Of a stretch of DNA of 64,000 nucleotides, positions 1 to 7,857 are shown in pieces. The first letter of the stretch is position 1; each line of letters begins with the position of its first letter. Both the position numbers and the translations under genes were made by a program. Below the pieces are notes generated by a model that was given only the letters and a program-made list of their open reading frames with translations, was not told where the DNA came from and ran no database searches. This stretch comes from Bacillus sp. NTK074B (lineage in GTDB: Bacteria; Bacillota; Bacilli; Bacillales; Bacillaceae_B): assembly GCF_017303375.1 (NCBI RefSeq), contig NZ_JAFKOH010000006.1, positions 231,658-295,657 on the forward strand, in the 5' to 3' direction.

Positions 1-209
1 TGGCCGATGACCTGATCGTCTTCCATCACCTTATAAATCAAGGTTTCTGCACCATCTCGATTGGCATTCTCCATATATTTCTCAAGTTGGGACTTATCCA
101 GTGGATAATGAAATCCAGGGCCTCCCCACTGGAGAAGGAATGAAGGGGATTCGATCCAATCCATCAGTTGTTTGAAGTCTTCTTCTTTAAAATACGTTAG
201 TTTAATCAT
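1..209 (-). CDS. GNAT-type N-acetyltransferase, N-terminal part (runs off the window)
   Basis: A minus-strand frame starts at an ATG at 209, eight bases after a GGAGG, and stays open to the left edge (about 69 codons). The start MIKLTYFKEEDFKQL, a WGGPGF segment and the beginning of a beta strand VMEDDQVIGH are typical of the N-terminal half of GNAT acetyltransferases that use acetyl-CoA to acetylate amines. The acetyl-CoA-binding part lies outside the window, so substrate cannot be judged. It lies directly downstream of hisS2 in the same direction, but has its own ribosome site. Confidence 0.7.
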   Translation of the reverse strand, partial: MIKLTYFKEEDFKQLMDWIESPSFLLQWGGPGFHYPLDKSQLEKYMENANRDGAETLIYKVMEDDQVIG

Positions 210-249
210 AGAATCACCGTCCTCCTTATCTATTCTTCATTGACCACGG

Positions 250-1548
250 TTAAGACTTCTCAGACAGACTCATCTCCCTTACCCTTTCCTCTCCGGTTAT
301 CATATTCTTTACCTTAAACTGATTCTTTCTTATCTCTTCTTCCCCAATGACGACAACATTTAGGAATCCTTCTCTATTTGCTTTCTCCAGAAGCTTGCCT
401 AATTTCCGATTGCTCATCTCAAGTTCCACCGTATAGCCATTTTGCCGTAAGTCAGCAGCAACTCGTAAAGCCTCTTTCTCTTTTCCTAGTGGAATAATAT
501 AATAGTCAATTCCTGAAGTCTGCTGAACGTCTTGCCGGGAAGCGGTAATCGCTGCGTAAATAACATCCAGCCCAAAGGAGATGCCGACGGTCGAAATCGT
601 TTCATCTGTTCCAAGTAGCCCACTAATGGCATTATCGTACCGTCCTCCGCTCCCTATGCTTGAAGTGATGGATCGGTCTGTTAAGAAGATTTCATAGATG
701 GTTCCTGTGTAAATTTCCAATCCTCTTGCTAAAAAGGGATTGAATACACATTGTCCTGTTATACCCAGGTAATCAAGATAAGAGTGCAGTTCCTTTACCT
801 CTTCTAACCCATCTCTGACGTTCGGGTTTTCTTTGGGATACGAGTCGAAATAATCAAGGCTGGTATTGTTTTCATCGGTTAAAAATTGTTCGATTGAGCT
901 TCTGGTTGAGGCTGTGATCTGAAGTTCTGCAAGTTCTGCAACAACCGCTTTTATCCCTACCTTTTCAAGTTTATCCAGAATGAGGACAGCCCGGTTGAGA
1001 TTGTCCGGTTCCACACCAAACCCCTCAAGCATGCCCATCAGAAGTTTTCGGTTATTATATTGGATGGTCACATCCATATCTAGCTTACCGAACGCATCCA
1101 GCGCCATCACCATCAGCTCAGCTTCCGCCACCTGTGAATCAACGCCCACAACGTCCACATCGCACTGGGTAAACTCCCGGAACCGTCCTGCCTTGATAGG
1201 TCCGTCCCTGAACACTTTTCCGATTTCATAGCGCTTGAACGGCATGGGGATGGTCGGGTTCATGGCTGCCACTTTGGCGAAGGGAATCGTCAGGTCATAT
1301 CTCAGGGCTAAATCCCTTTCTCCCCTGTCCGTTAAGGTGTACATCTCTTCCAGGATTTCAGCCCCTCCCGCATATTTCGAGGCAAGCAGATCAGTGTAAT
1401 TCAATATCGGTGTTTCGAGGGGCTTGCAGCCGTATTGGATGAACACGTCCTCCAAGGTCCGTCTGACTTCCCGTCTGATTCCTTCCGCTTCCGGTAAATA
1501 ATCCTGTGTCCCTTTGACATTTTGGTAATCCATTTTCTTCATTTTCAT
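250..1548 (-). CDS. hisS2: histidine--tRNA ligase, second-copy type (HisS2)
   Basis: Charges tRNA-His with histidine. The 432-residue protein has the class II core: GTQDYLP near residue 13, motif 2 (FRDG...GRFREFTQCDVD, about 113-130), the histidine-specific ARGLEIYTGT around 270 with its Arg, then GSGGRYD. A C-terminal anticodon-binding domain is present (about 340-432), which separates it from HisZ, which lacks that domain. It resembles the HisS2 paralogue of the Bacillus cereus group rather than the housekeeping HisS. The motif 3 segment reads GISFGLDVI, without the usual Arg; as I recall the HisS2 group shares this. Start chosen at 1548 because GGAGG at 1558-1562 sits 9 bases upstream; longer in-frame starts overlap the terminator. 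Expression is probably controlled by the leader described next. Confidence 0.9.
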   Translation of the reverse strand: MKMKKMDYQNVKGTQDYLPEAEGIRREVRRTLEDVFIQYGCKPLETPILNYTDLLASKYAGGAEILEEMYTLTDRGERDLALRYDLTIPFAKVAAMNPTIPMPFKRYEIGKVFRDGPIKAGRFREFTQCDVDVVGVDSQVAEAELMVMALDAFGKLDMDVTIQYNNRKLLMGMLEGFGVEPDNLNRAVLILDKLEKVGIKAVVAELAELQITASTRSSIEQFLTDENNTSLDYFDSYPKENPNVRDGLEEVKELHSYLDYLGITGQCVFNPFLARGLEIYTGTIYEIFLTDRSITSSIGSGGRYDNAISGLLGTDETISTVGISFGLDVIYAAITASRQDVQQTSGIDYYIIPLGKEKEALRVAADLRQNGYTVELEMSNRKLGKLLEKANREGFLNVVVIGEEEIRKNQFKVKNMITGEERVREMSLSEKS

Positions 1549-1576
1549 CTTTCTTCTCCTCCTTTTTTCTTTTGGA

Positions 1577-1630
1577 AAACAAAAAGAACCGCACTTGATA
1601 TAAGTGAAAAACTTAATCAAATGCGGTTCT
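1577..1630 (-). terminator. intrinsic terminator in the hisS2 leader (attenuator)
   Basis: On the minus strand a 15-bp stem (arms 1616-1630 and 1585-1599, one G-U pair) with a small inner stem is followed by a U-rich run, about 30 bases before the hisS2 start codon. It lies between the promoter and the gene, so transcription of hisS2 must read through it. The 3' arm shares nine bases (ATATCAAGT) with the codons just after the histidine run of the leader peptide, so the 5' arm could pair with either. Confidence 0.85.
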
Positions 1631-1680
1631 ATGGGAAATAACCTTCCTATGTGCGATTGTTTAAAAATCGGATAGCAAGG

Positions 1681-1737
1681 TTACTTGATATGATGATGGA
1701 ATTGTATGAATGAGCGTTGCTTGTTGATGAAAGTCAT
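1681..1737 (-). CDS. putative histidine-rich leader peptide of hisS2 (18 aa)
   Basis: An 18-codon ORF, MTFINKQRSFIQFHHHIK, starts at 1737 behind a good ribosome site (AGAGGTGG, six bases upstream). Three consecutive CAT His codons occupy 1690-1698, just before the stop. It lies between a sigmaA-type promoter and an intrinsic terminator upstream of hisS2. A short ORF ending in a run of codons for the amino acid handled by the downstream enzyme is the hallmark of ribosome-mediated attenuation, as in enterobacterial his operons. Function is inferred from layout only. No T-box consensus AGGGTGG was found in the leader, although GAACCGC in the terminator arm faintly resembles part of one. Confidence 0.7.
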   Translation of the reverse strand: MTFINKQRSFIQFHHHIK

Positions 1738-1762
1738 GTGTATCCACCTCTTATTTCCACTT

Positions 1763-1791
1763 ATGTTATCACGGGAGAAGATCGTTTTCAA
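1763..1791 (-). promoter_or_regulatory. sigmaA-type promoter of the hisS2 leader
   Basis: TTGAAA (1786-1791) and TAACAT (1763-1768) are separated by 17 bases on the minus strand. Transcription would begin near 1756, just before the leader-peptide ribosome site. Confidence 0.65.
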
Positions 1792-1827
1792 TAAACTTTG
1801 ATGATTTATCAATATCTATTGATTTCT

Positions 1828-2385
1828 CTATTTAAAGGCGTCAATGATGAGAGAAGGAGCAACTAGCCTTTCTCCGTGATTTCTAGGATCATACTTCTTG
1901 GAACGGAAGATGACCCCGTCAGCACCATCCCATCCATTATCATGAAGATGTCCTTCTTCGTCAAAATACTCTAGTAAGCTCACTTCGAATCCAGCGGCCT
2001 CAAATACCTCCGTTAATAATCTATAGTTATAAACGATCTTATGACTGGCAGCAGGATGATCTTCGGGGCCGGGACCACCTATCTGCACAATACTCTGATA
2101 GGTTTCATCAGGAAAATACCCATCGGGTACCGCACAGCGAATGTATCCAGATGGCTTAAGGTACTTCATACATATTGTTGCTGCCTGTAGCCCTTCTTGG
2201 TAGGTAAGGTGTTCCCATACATGCTCAGCTAATATAGCGGAAATGGAGTTTTCTTTAAACATGCTTCTCCATGTTGATTCATCCAGTAAATCTACATCTT
2301 CTTCTTGAGTATGTAACCAACCAGGATTATTATTATATTCTCCTGCTCCAATGACGACTTTGAGATCTGTCTGGCTAGAATTCAT
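1828..2385 (-). CDS. SAM-dependent methyltransferase-like protein
   Basis: 185 residues. An N-terminal VVIGAGEYNNNPGW glycine-rich loop, a DVDLLDES strand that would hold the acidic SAM ribose ligand, an EHVWEHL segment and an LKPSGYIRCAVPD strand fit the short class I methyltransferase family often annotated as predicted SAM-dependent methyltransferase (COG4627-like). The protein is shorter than most class I enzymes. Substrate unknown. GAGGAG lies about eight bases before the ATG. It stands alone between the hisS2 leader and a 245-bp gap. Confidence 0.7.
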   Translation of the reverse strand: MNSSQTDLKVVIGAGEYNNNPGWLHTQEEDVDLLDESTWRSMFKENSISAILAEHVWEHLTYQEGLQAATICMKYLKPSGYIRCAVPDGYFPDETYQSIVQIGGPGPEDHPAASHKIVYNYRLLTEVFEAAGFEVSLLEYFDEEGHLHDNGWDGADGVIFRSKKYDPRNHGERLVAPSLIIDAFK

Positions 2386-2569
2386 TCAAGCTCTCCTCAC
2401 TTAATCAATCTATTAAACACAATTTAGAGAAATATAGAATTTGTCCCATATATTTGGGAAAGTGTGTGGCGCATTCATGCTGAATTTTCAGATTGGTACG
2501 TTCTCTGCTCTGACTAATTGAGTTTTGAGGAATTCTTCATTTGAGCCATCGCCTTTAAAATTCTGTTTC

Positions 2570-2598
2570 TTAATTAATCAAATTTATTGATTAACCAG
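2570..2598 (-). terminator. possible AT-rich terminator after the DUF4181 gene
   Basis: A TTAATCAA...TTGATTAA inverted repeat lies about 35 bases beyond the stop at 2631. The stem is pure A/T and weak. The rest of the 2386-2630 gap holds no ORF that I could support. Confidence 0.35.
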
Positions 2599-2630
2599 TC
2601 TTTTTGAATGATACTCTCCCCCTACTCAAC

Positions 2631-3044
2631 TCAAAACAACCAAAAACCAGACGTGAATAAAGCAGCGAACAGTAAAAGATTAATACCTGTTTCCATTAAT
2701 GTATAAATAGACTCTCTATTGTCACTGAACGCTTTCACTTCCACTAGTGCTTTCCATAAGTTCCTCACAATGAAAAAGAAGGCGACGATAAAATAGGGTT
2801 GAAAAAACCAGTATTCGCTATCGAAGTCATTCACGACATAAAGAATGAACCCTCCTGCCAATATTACTAAGGTAAGATACCTTAAAATTTTATCGCCTCT
2901 TTCATGTTCCTCATTGACGGTGTCGGAAGAAAAGAACGTCCTCTTTTTCACCCCGAGCCGCTTGCTTGCTATACGATGAAACAAGGTAACGGAAATGGTA
3001 TACATCGCTATGATGAAGAGGACTTTCAGAAAAAGTGTCGTCAT
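2631..3044 (-). CDS. DUF4181-type small membrane protein
   Basis: About 137 residues with four hydrophobic segments (roughly 4-22, 58-76, 84-104 and 118-137) and a cytoplasmic stretch with a GVKKRTFFSS motif after the first helix. This pattern matches the Bacillus DUF4181 membrane proteins of unknown function. A GTG at 3053 extends the frame by three codons but is only two bases after the GGAGG; the ATG at 3044 is 11 bases after it and is preferred. No operon partner is obvious. Confidence 0.65.
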   Translation of the reverse strand: MTTLFLKVLFIIAMYTISVTLFHRIASKRLGVKKRTFFSSDTVNEEHERGDKILRYLTLVILAGGFILYVVNDFDSEYWFFQPYFIVAFFFIVRNLWKALVEVKAFSDNRESIYTLMETGINLLLFAALFTSGFWLF

Positions 3045-3111
3045 AAACCCCACTACCTCCCTCTCCTTTCGTCAGAATAAAAAAAGGATCAATACACTTC
3101 ACCACCCCTGC

Positions 3112-3708
3112 TCAATACTTCGAATCCCTTAACACGAACCCTTCCTTTATAGCCGGCCACTCCTCATCAATAATCGAATAAACAACGGCATTCCTCACGT
3201 AGCCTCCTGACAAAATCCTTTCTTTCCTCAGGACTCCCTCTTTCACAGCGCCCATTCTTTCAATGGCTTTCTGAGAACGGAGATTCCGTTCGTCTGTTTT
3301 AAGCTGAACCCGTACCATTCCGAGTACTTCAAAACAGTATTGGAGGATCAGATACTTACAATTGGAGTTCACAAAAGATCTCTGATGGTCTTTGCTGTAC
3401 CAGGTGGAACCGAGCTCACATGATTTATGAGAAAGATCAATTTGGAACAACCTCGTAGACCCAATGATCTTATTTTCTTTCTTCAATATTACGGAAAACG
3501 GTAAGGCAATCTCTTGTTCCCTCAACCCTATAGCAGCGGTGACCCAGTGTTCCATTTGTTCAAGGGTTGTAATCTCGGAAAGCATAAAACGCCAAATTTC
3601 GGAATCGTTTGCTTTAAGAAGATCGCCGGCATGCTGAGCCTCAAGGGGAATCATTTTAATTTTCTCGTTTTCCAACGTTGGTGGGGAATGAAAAATATTG
3701 GTTTTCAT
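3112..3708 (-). CDS. GNAT acetyltransferase, RimJ/RimL type
   Basis: 198 residues. The order ENEKIKMIPLEAQHAGDLL, IIGSTRLFQIDL, CELGSTWYSKDHQR, then QLKTDERNLRSQKAIERMGAVKEGVLRK is the classic RimJ/RimL fold, with the acetyl-CoA pyrophosphate-binding region at the SKDHQR loop and the NxRSxxAxxRxG helix. These enzymes acetylate N-terminal or free amines; substrate unknown here. The preceding phzF-like gene ends in ATGA at 3726, giving a coupled alternative start, but AGGAGG lies between it and the ATG at 3708, which I prefer. The two genes form an operon. Confidence 0.85.
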   Translation of the reverse strand: MKTNIFHSPPTLENEKIKMIPLEAQHAGDLLKANDSEIWRFMLSEITTLEQMEHWVTAAIGLREQEIALPFSVILKKENKIIGSTRLFQIDLSHKSCELGSTWYSKDHQRSFVNSNCKYLILQYCFEVLGMVRVQLKTDERNLRSQKAIERMGAVKEGVLRKERILSGGYVRNAVVYSIIDEEWPAIKEGFVLRDSKY

Positions 3709-3722
3709 AAGTCCTCCTCTTT

Positions 3723-4628
3723 TCATGATTCATTCGTTGAGGTCCGTCCCTCACCGTAATGAACAGTAAATTCTTTTACAAAAACGGCATGGCCGCTTAT
3801 TTGGACATCTATTTCATTGTTTCTTTTTAAGACTTGGACCTTTACTCGGCCGTCTTTGTTCATTTCTTGGCCTTGTTCGATCAGGAGAGAGTGAGAAGTT
3901 TGGTTTGATAGATATTCAGCATAATAGGCTCCCATCACGGCAGACGCCGTTCCAGTGACTGGATCCTCTGCGGTACCGGAATATGCAGAAGAAAAATGCC
4001 GGCCATGCATATCTGCCTCTTGGTCATGTGTTTCCATACAGAACGGGTGGACCGAGGCATGGGGAATTTCCGTTAAGATTAATGGAAACAATTGATTTTC
4101 AGGGTTCATCCTTCGGAAAGACTCCAGTGATTTGATAGGGACCAACAACGTCCAATTGCCGGTACTTCCGTAAACCATCGGCAAATCTTCATTGATATCC
4201 TCTTGTTTGAGTCCTATGGAATGAGCTAATTTTCCCAATGATCCATGAAACTCACGGAACTGAGGTTTAGCCTGTTTCATAGTGACCGTATTTCCGCTTT
4301 CCATCTTGATTGGGAGGATACCTGCTTTTGTTTCAATTGTATAATGTGATTTATCTTCCAATATCCCTCTATTTTTTAATGCATAAATGGTGGCGATGGT
4401 TCCATGACCACACAGGCTCATTTCATTCCCTGGTGTAAAAAACCTGATCCCAAGGTCGGCAACATCGGATGTTACTGGAAATGACGTCTCATTAAATCCG
4501 ACTTTAAAAGCGATCTCCTGTTTCTCTTTATCTGTAAAGCTGTCTCCATGTAAGACGATTCCAGCTGGATTTCCTTTGTCGGGGATGGTTGTAAACGCGT
4601 CGTAGTGCAGAATGTTAGTCCATTTCAT
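3723..4628 (-). CDS. PhzF-family isomerase/epimerase-like protein
   Basis: 301 residues matching the PhzF/YddE fold: N-terminal YDAFTTIPDKGNPAGIVL, active-site region with the conserved Glu in FNETSFP (about residue 45), a FFTPGNEMSLCGHGTIATIYAL motif and SGTAEDPVTGTASAVMGAY in the second half. The family contains diaminopimelate-epimerase-fold proteins; PhzF itself isomerises a phenazine precursor, but most Bacillus homologues have unknown substrates and no phenazine genes are nearby. Start at 4628 follows GGAGG; a further upstream ATG lacks a ribosome site. It overlaps the start region of the downstream GNAT gene. Confidence 0.85.
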   Translation of the reverse strand: MKWTNILHYDAFTTIPDKGNPAGIVLHGDSFTDKEKQEIAFKVGFNETSFPVTSDVADLGIRFFTPGNEMSLCGHGTIATIYALKNRGILEDKSHYTIETKAGILPIKMESGNTVTMKQAKPQFREFHGSLGKLAHSIGLKQEDINEDLPMVYGSTGNWTLLVPIKSLESFRRMNPENQLFPLILTEIPHASVHPFCMETHDQEADMHGRHFSSAYSGTAEDPVTGTASAVMGAYYAEYLSNQTSHSLLIEQGQEMNKDGRVKVQVLKRNNEIDVQISGHAVFVKEFTVHYGEGRTSTNES

Positions 4629-4680
4629 TGTTATCCTCCGTTCCCGTTTCTCCCCTTCTTTAGAAGGCACGTTCTCTCTA

Positions 4681-5238
4681 TTAAAGCTGAAATCTATTGA
4701 TAATCTTTTCAGAAACTTCTTCCGGACTCAAATCCGTATTATTGATCTTGATATAATTCTCTCTTTCTATTTCCCCTTCAATTGAATTCAGACGAAGTGT
4801 GTCCAAGGAAGCGAGCAAACGTTTCTCGGAGTCTTCAATATTACGCTTTGACGGTTTATGCTGCAGACGGTTCGGAGTAATGTTCCTTTGCAGCCTCACC
4901 TCGAGGTCGGATTCAAGCTCCACGAAATATACTTCTGCCCCGTTGGACTCGAAAATGTTTGAGACCTTCTCGACCCATTTCCAGTCCTCATCTTCGTTGA
5001 AGGCCCACATGAAGGTATAAATCATCCCGTACTGATCCGTTTTCGCGAAAGCTTCAAAGACTTCTTCTCTCAACAAGTTGCATATCCTCCACATTTCTTC
5101 GGTGAATCCAAAGAAGGGTTGGAGTAATTCGATGGTCATATGGTTATGAAATAGTTTCAGATCTGTTCTTTTTTCCAATTCTTGTCCTACCGTCATTTTC
5201 CCAACGGCTTGGGGTCCGAATAGTAGTATGAGTTTCAA
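4681..5238 (-). CDS. P-loop kinase/ATPase-like protein
   Basis: 185 residues starting MKLILLFGPQAVGKMT, a Walker A motif (GPQAVGKMT, residues 8-16) right at the N terminus as in shikimate, gluconate and nucleoside kinases. A VYFVELESDLEVRLQRN strand-helix resembles the lid/Arg region of such small kinases. No substrate-specific motif is recognisable. Adenylate- or chloramphenicol-phosphotransferase-like small-molecule kinases are the closest in style. It lies upstream of phzF in the same direction with a gap of about 50 bases. Confidence 0.7.
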   Translation of the reverse strand: MKLILLFGPQAVGKMTVGQELEKRTDLKLFHNHMTIELLQPFFGFTEEMWRICNLLREEVFEAFAKTDQYGMIYTFMWAFNEDEDWKWVEKVSNIFESNGAEVYFVELESDLEVRLQRNITPNRLQHKPSKRNIEDSEKRLLASLDTLRLNSIEGEIERENYIKINNTDLSPEEVSEKIINRFQL

Positions 5239-5292
5239 TGATATCCCCCCTCTTTTGTTGCTTTCCTATGAATTTGTTCTGATATCAGGGCT

Positions 5293-6102
5293 CTAATCGG
5301 ACCTTTCCGTCTCTTTCTTCGCCATCTCGATGTTCTCAGAATGAATATTCTTCATTCCTTCAAAAAAAGCATACCGTTCCCGGCAAAAGGCTTCGATGTT
5401 GTCACTATCCTGTAAAAGGTTGTCTATATAATAGGTCGATTCATCCATTCTACGTTCCACTTCTGCAGGGTCCTCCGTCACCGAACCGTGACCTGGTACA
5501 TGAATGTGGACCGTATGATCCCGCAGGATTGATTCTGCTTTTTTCAACGTATTCTTATAATCTATGTAACTGCTGAATATAAACGGAAACTCGACATCAG
5601 ATAAATAGTCCCCTGATAAAAAGATACCCAAGGGCTCTACAACCGTGAAAAGACCATCGTGTGTGTGGCCCGGTGCTTTGTAAAATGTAAGTGAAAGATC
5701 ACTCAGATCAAGCTTTTCACCATCATGGGATATTGCGTGGTCCACATGAGGAAAGTGGGGCACGTAGTCTCTTTTTATATAATACCGTTGATCGAACTGA
5801 TGGATCTTTTGGACAATTTCGTTTTTATATTCATGATTTTTGAGTTCTTCCGTTGCGATTACCTTCGCTTCCGGGAAAGCACCGGATCCGATGATATGAT
5901 CAAAATCACTGTGCGTGTAAATAATATATAGCTTCCTGTTCCAAAGTTCCCTATCCACATAGTCCCGAATGGCTTGGACTTCATTTGGAAGCCAATTGGG
6001 ATCAGTCAGAATCATCACGTCGTCGGTTTGAATGACGGCGGAAGTGGTCTGATATAAAGAGCTTCTGAAAACAGTTAGATGATCATTTTTAAAGTGGATC
6101 AT
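5293..6102 (-). CDS. metallo-beta-lactamase-fold hydrolase
   Basis: 269 residues with the MBL fold: a THSDFDH metal motif (residues 63-69, where an Asp replaces the usual second His of HxHxDH), APGHTHD (about 160), LSGDYLSD with the bridging Asp, and HVPGHG near 210. The THSDFDH variant is common in a subset of Bacillus MBL hydrolases. Likely a cytoplasmic Zn-dependent hydrolase of unknown substrate; there is no signal peptide. A ribosome site (AGGAGG) precedes the ATG. Confidence 0.85.
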   Translation of the reverse strand: MIHFKNDHLTVFRSSLYQTTSAVIQTDDVMILTDPNWLPNEVQAIRDYVDRELWNRKLYIIYTHSDFDHIIGSGAFPEAKVIATEELKNHEYKNEIVQKIHQFDQRYYIKRDYVPHFPHVDHAISHDGEKLDLSDLSLTFYKAPGHTHDGLFTVVEPLGIFLSGDYLSDVEFPFIFSSYIDYKNTLKKAESILRDHTVHIHVPGHGSVTEDPAEVERRMDESTYYIDNLLQDSDNIEAFCRERYAFFEGMKNIHSENIEMAKKETERSD

Positions 6103-6124
6103 GGTTTCCTCCTAGAATTACGTA

Positions 6125-6556
6125 TTATTCCATCTCATTCCCATACTTCTCAGGGAGCAATTCCAACACATTACACTTCACCAGTTCACCCCGATAAGAA
6201 AGAATGACATCAATTTGTGTCCCGTAATCGCTGATTAACTCCCTGCACATCCCACATGGAGCGACGACCCAGCACTTGTCGATATCTTCATGGGGGTGAG
6301 GATGAGCCACTGCCACGATTGTTTCAAATTCGTGGTCCCCTTCCGAGATGGATTTCCCGAGGGCCATTGCCTCTCCGCATACGGTGATCCTGCCGACGTT
6401 TGCTTCTACGTGGACAGCGGAATAAACGGTGCCCGACGCTGCTCTGACGGCTGATCCGATATGATGTCGACCATAGCGATAATTTGTTTCGATGACTCTT
6501 TCGGCTTCTTTAATTAATTCAAAGTCTTTTTCTTCTAATGGTTTTACGTTTAACAT
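6125..6556 (-). CDS. cytidine-deaminase-like (blasticidin-S-deaminase-like) protein
   Basis: 143 residues with the deaminase zinc site: C60-G-E62 followed by PCGMC with Cys101 and Cys104. Three cysteine ligands as in tetrameric bacterial cytidine deaminases; Glu62 is the proton shuttle. The sequence is more like the divergent blasticidin-S-deaminase/CDA-like group than like B. subtilis Cdd (RYGRHHIGSAVRA in place of YSKFPVGAAL). It lies 22 bases from the MBL gene and 15 bases from the upstream kinase, so the three probably form one operon. Substrate uncertain. Confidence 0.8.
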   Translation of the reverse strand: MLNVKPLEEKDFELIKEAERVIETNYRYGRHHIGSAVRAASGTVYSAVHVEANVGRITVCGEAMALGKSISEGDHEFETIVAVAHPHPHEDIDKCWVVAPCGMCRELISDYGTQIDVILSYRGELVKCNVLELLPEKYGNEME

Positions 6557-6571
6557 GGTGAATTCCTCATT

Positions 6572-7063
6572 TCATATTCTTTTTATAATCAATTCTGCTA
6601 TCTCATCCTGCGTCATTTTATCCGTCAACTGAACTTCTCCCGTCACACCAAGGTAGTCCCCTGGAGTCCACCAGTCACGTAATGAATCTTCTCCGAATTC
6701 TGTATTTTTCCCACGCCCATTATGACGACGGACGGTTTCTTGAAACGATAAATCATAATAATATGTATGGGCATTCCCGTTATAGAAGCTGATCAGTTGC
6801 TTCAGCATGTCACCGTATCTCTGTTGAGTGAGGATCCCCTCTACAATGACCACTTCACATTTCCCTTTACCATATTCAGCAATCTGCCGGATCAAATCCA
6901 AAGACAGATTGCCGTCACGGTCCTGTACCTTCAACATGTCGCGTCTGACGACATCTTGTGAGACAAGGAGTGTCCCTCTGCCATAATGTTGTTGAAGACG
7001 TTTAGCCGTCGTGGTTTTTCCACTTCCCGAGTTTCCCCGGATGATGATTAGCGTTGATTTCAT
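6572..7063 (-). CDS. P-loop small-molecule kinase
   Basis: 163 residues. Walker A GNSGSGKTTTAKRL sits at residues 10-23; LLVSQDVVRRDML, VVIVEGIL (Walker B-like) and a C-terminal LTDKMTQDEI follow the layout of zeta-toxin/chloramphenicol-phosphotransferase-like kinases, common stand-alone proteins in Bacillus. Substrate not predictable. Good AGGAGG at the start. Upstream of the deaminase-like gene in the same direction. Confidence 0.75.
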   Translation of the reverse strand: MKSTLIIIRGNSGSGKTTTAKRLQQHYGRGTLLVSQDVVRRDMLKVQDRDGNLSLDLIRQIAEYGKGKCEVVIVEGILTQQRYGDMLKQLISFYNGNAHTYYYDLSFQETVRRHNGRGKNTEFGEDSLRDWWTPGDYLGVTGEVQLTDKMTQDEIAELIIKRI

Positions 7064-7079
7064 ATTTCCTCCTTGTCAT

Positions 7080-7571
7080 TTATCGTTTGATAGTATGTTT
7101 TTCTAATAAATCCTTTAATGCAGGCCTTTCGTTCCCATCCCTGCCGACTACATGCCTGGCCGTGATCAATGAGTTTAACACGGCTTCTTCCGTCGCTTCC
7201 CCTATCGCCCTGAAGGCATTGTCGATTTCTTCTTCATGAATCATAGGGACGGACATGCATTGAGACGTCTGGTCATGAGGGATCCTGGTCGCCGTCGAGA
7301 AGCCGATGGCCACTTCACCGCTCTCGGTTGTAATGATAGAACCAGTCCTGGATAGTCCTGTCACCGTCCGTTTGATAATCCGGTTGAGTTGTCTTTCGGA
7401 TACAGGGAGGTCCGTCCCTGCAATGATGATGACGAATCCTTTGTGACGTTCCTCCCGTGATTCAATCTCCTTTAGGTGAATATTCCGAAAAATTCGTTCG
7501 TGTAAGATAAGACGAGTGTTACTGTCAGAAACGTTAACTGCGTAAGAATGAAATGGGAGATTCACTACCAA
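7080..7571 (-). pseudogene. C-terminal fragment of a P1-family (DmpA-like) aminopeptidase
   Basis: The readable 163 residues contain GFVIIIAGTDLPVSERQLNR, GLSRTGSIITTESGEVAIGFSTA and AVLNSLITARHVVGRDG, which match the C-terminal half of DmpA-type P1 peptidases, self-cleaving N-terminal-nucleophile enzymes of about 370 residues. The N-terminal half, the cleavage site and the nucleophile serine are absent. The only start is a TTG at 7571 without a ribosome site, and the sequence upstream does not continue the protein in any frame. A truncated remnant, probably inactive. A family promoter motif overlaps its left edge. Confidence 0.75.
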
Positions 7572-7599
7572 TTATTCCAAAATATTGATGTAAACTCAA
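7571..7599 (-). promoter_or_regulatory. promoter-family motif TTGAGT-N17-AATAAT
   Basis: TTGAGT (7594-7599) and AATAAT (7571-7576) are 17 bases apart on the minus strand; the -10 is preceded by TTTGG and followed by TTGG. It matches six other promoters in this window (see findings). It abuts the truncated peptidase fragment. Confidence 0.55.
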
Positions 7600-7654
7600 T
7601 CCTTTCTTCCCTTGATGAAGCGGAAAAGCTCTTAAAGACAGCCGTTGCCCTATA

Positions 7655-7786
7655 ATCATGCGAGCTTAAAAGGAAATCGTGCAGGTTTTGGAGTATTCAT
7701 GCGGAAATGGCAAAAATCGTGCGGGTTTACACTTTATCATGCCGTTTATGGGAAGAATCGAGCAACAGTGTCGCATTTCCTTTAAA
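7655..7786 (+). repeat. phased 20-bp intergenic array A (six units plus closing element)
   Basis: Six degenerate units of AATCRTGCGGGTTT type. The conserved C of the TCRT core falls at 7657, 7678, 7698, 7718, 7738 and 7759 (spacings 21, 20, 20, 20, 21), then a closing GTCGCATTTCCTTTA places its C at 7772, 13 bases on. Non-coding; lies between the peptidase fragment and the KinB-like kinase gene. Confidence 0.75.
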
Positions 7787-7811
7787 CAGGAGCATTGGAA
7801 CATAAAGCATT

Positions 7812-7857
7812 CAGCAGAAAAAAACGGCTTTGACCCATGTTGGTCTAAGCCGTTTCA
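7812..7857 (-). terminator. intrinsic terminator of the KinB-like kinase gene
   Basis: AAACGGCTT...AAGCCGTTT stem with an extra GACC/GGTC inner stem and a T7 run on the minus strand. It overlaps the TAG stop at 7845. Confidence 0.85.

Noticed and set aside
1577..1760. T-box riboswitch upstream of hisS2
   Set aside because: The terminator arm contains GAACCGC, but the AGGGTGG core and stem I elements are not seen, while a His-rich leader ORF is present.
7655..7786. CRISPR array
   Set aside because: Units are about 20 bp, degenerate, directly adjacent and without unique spacers; no cas genes are in the window.
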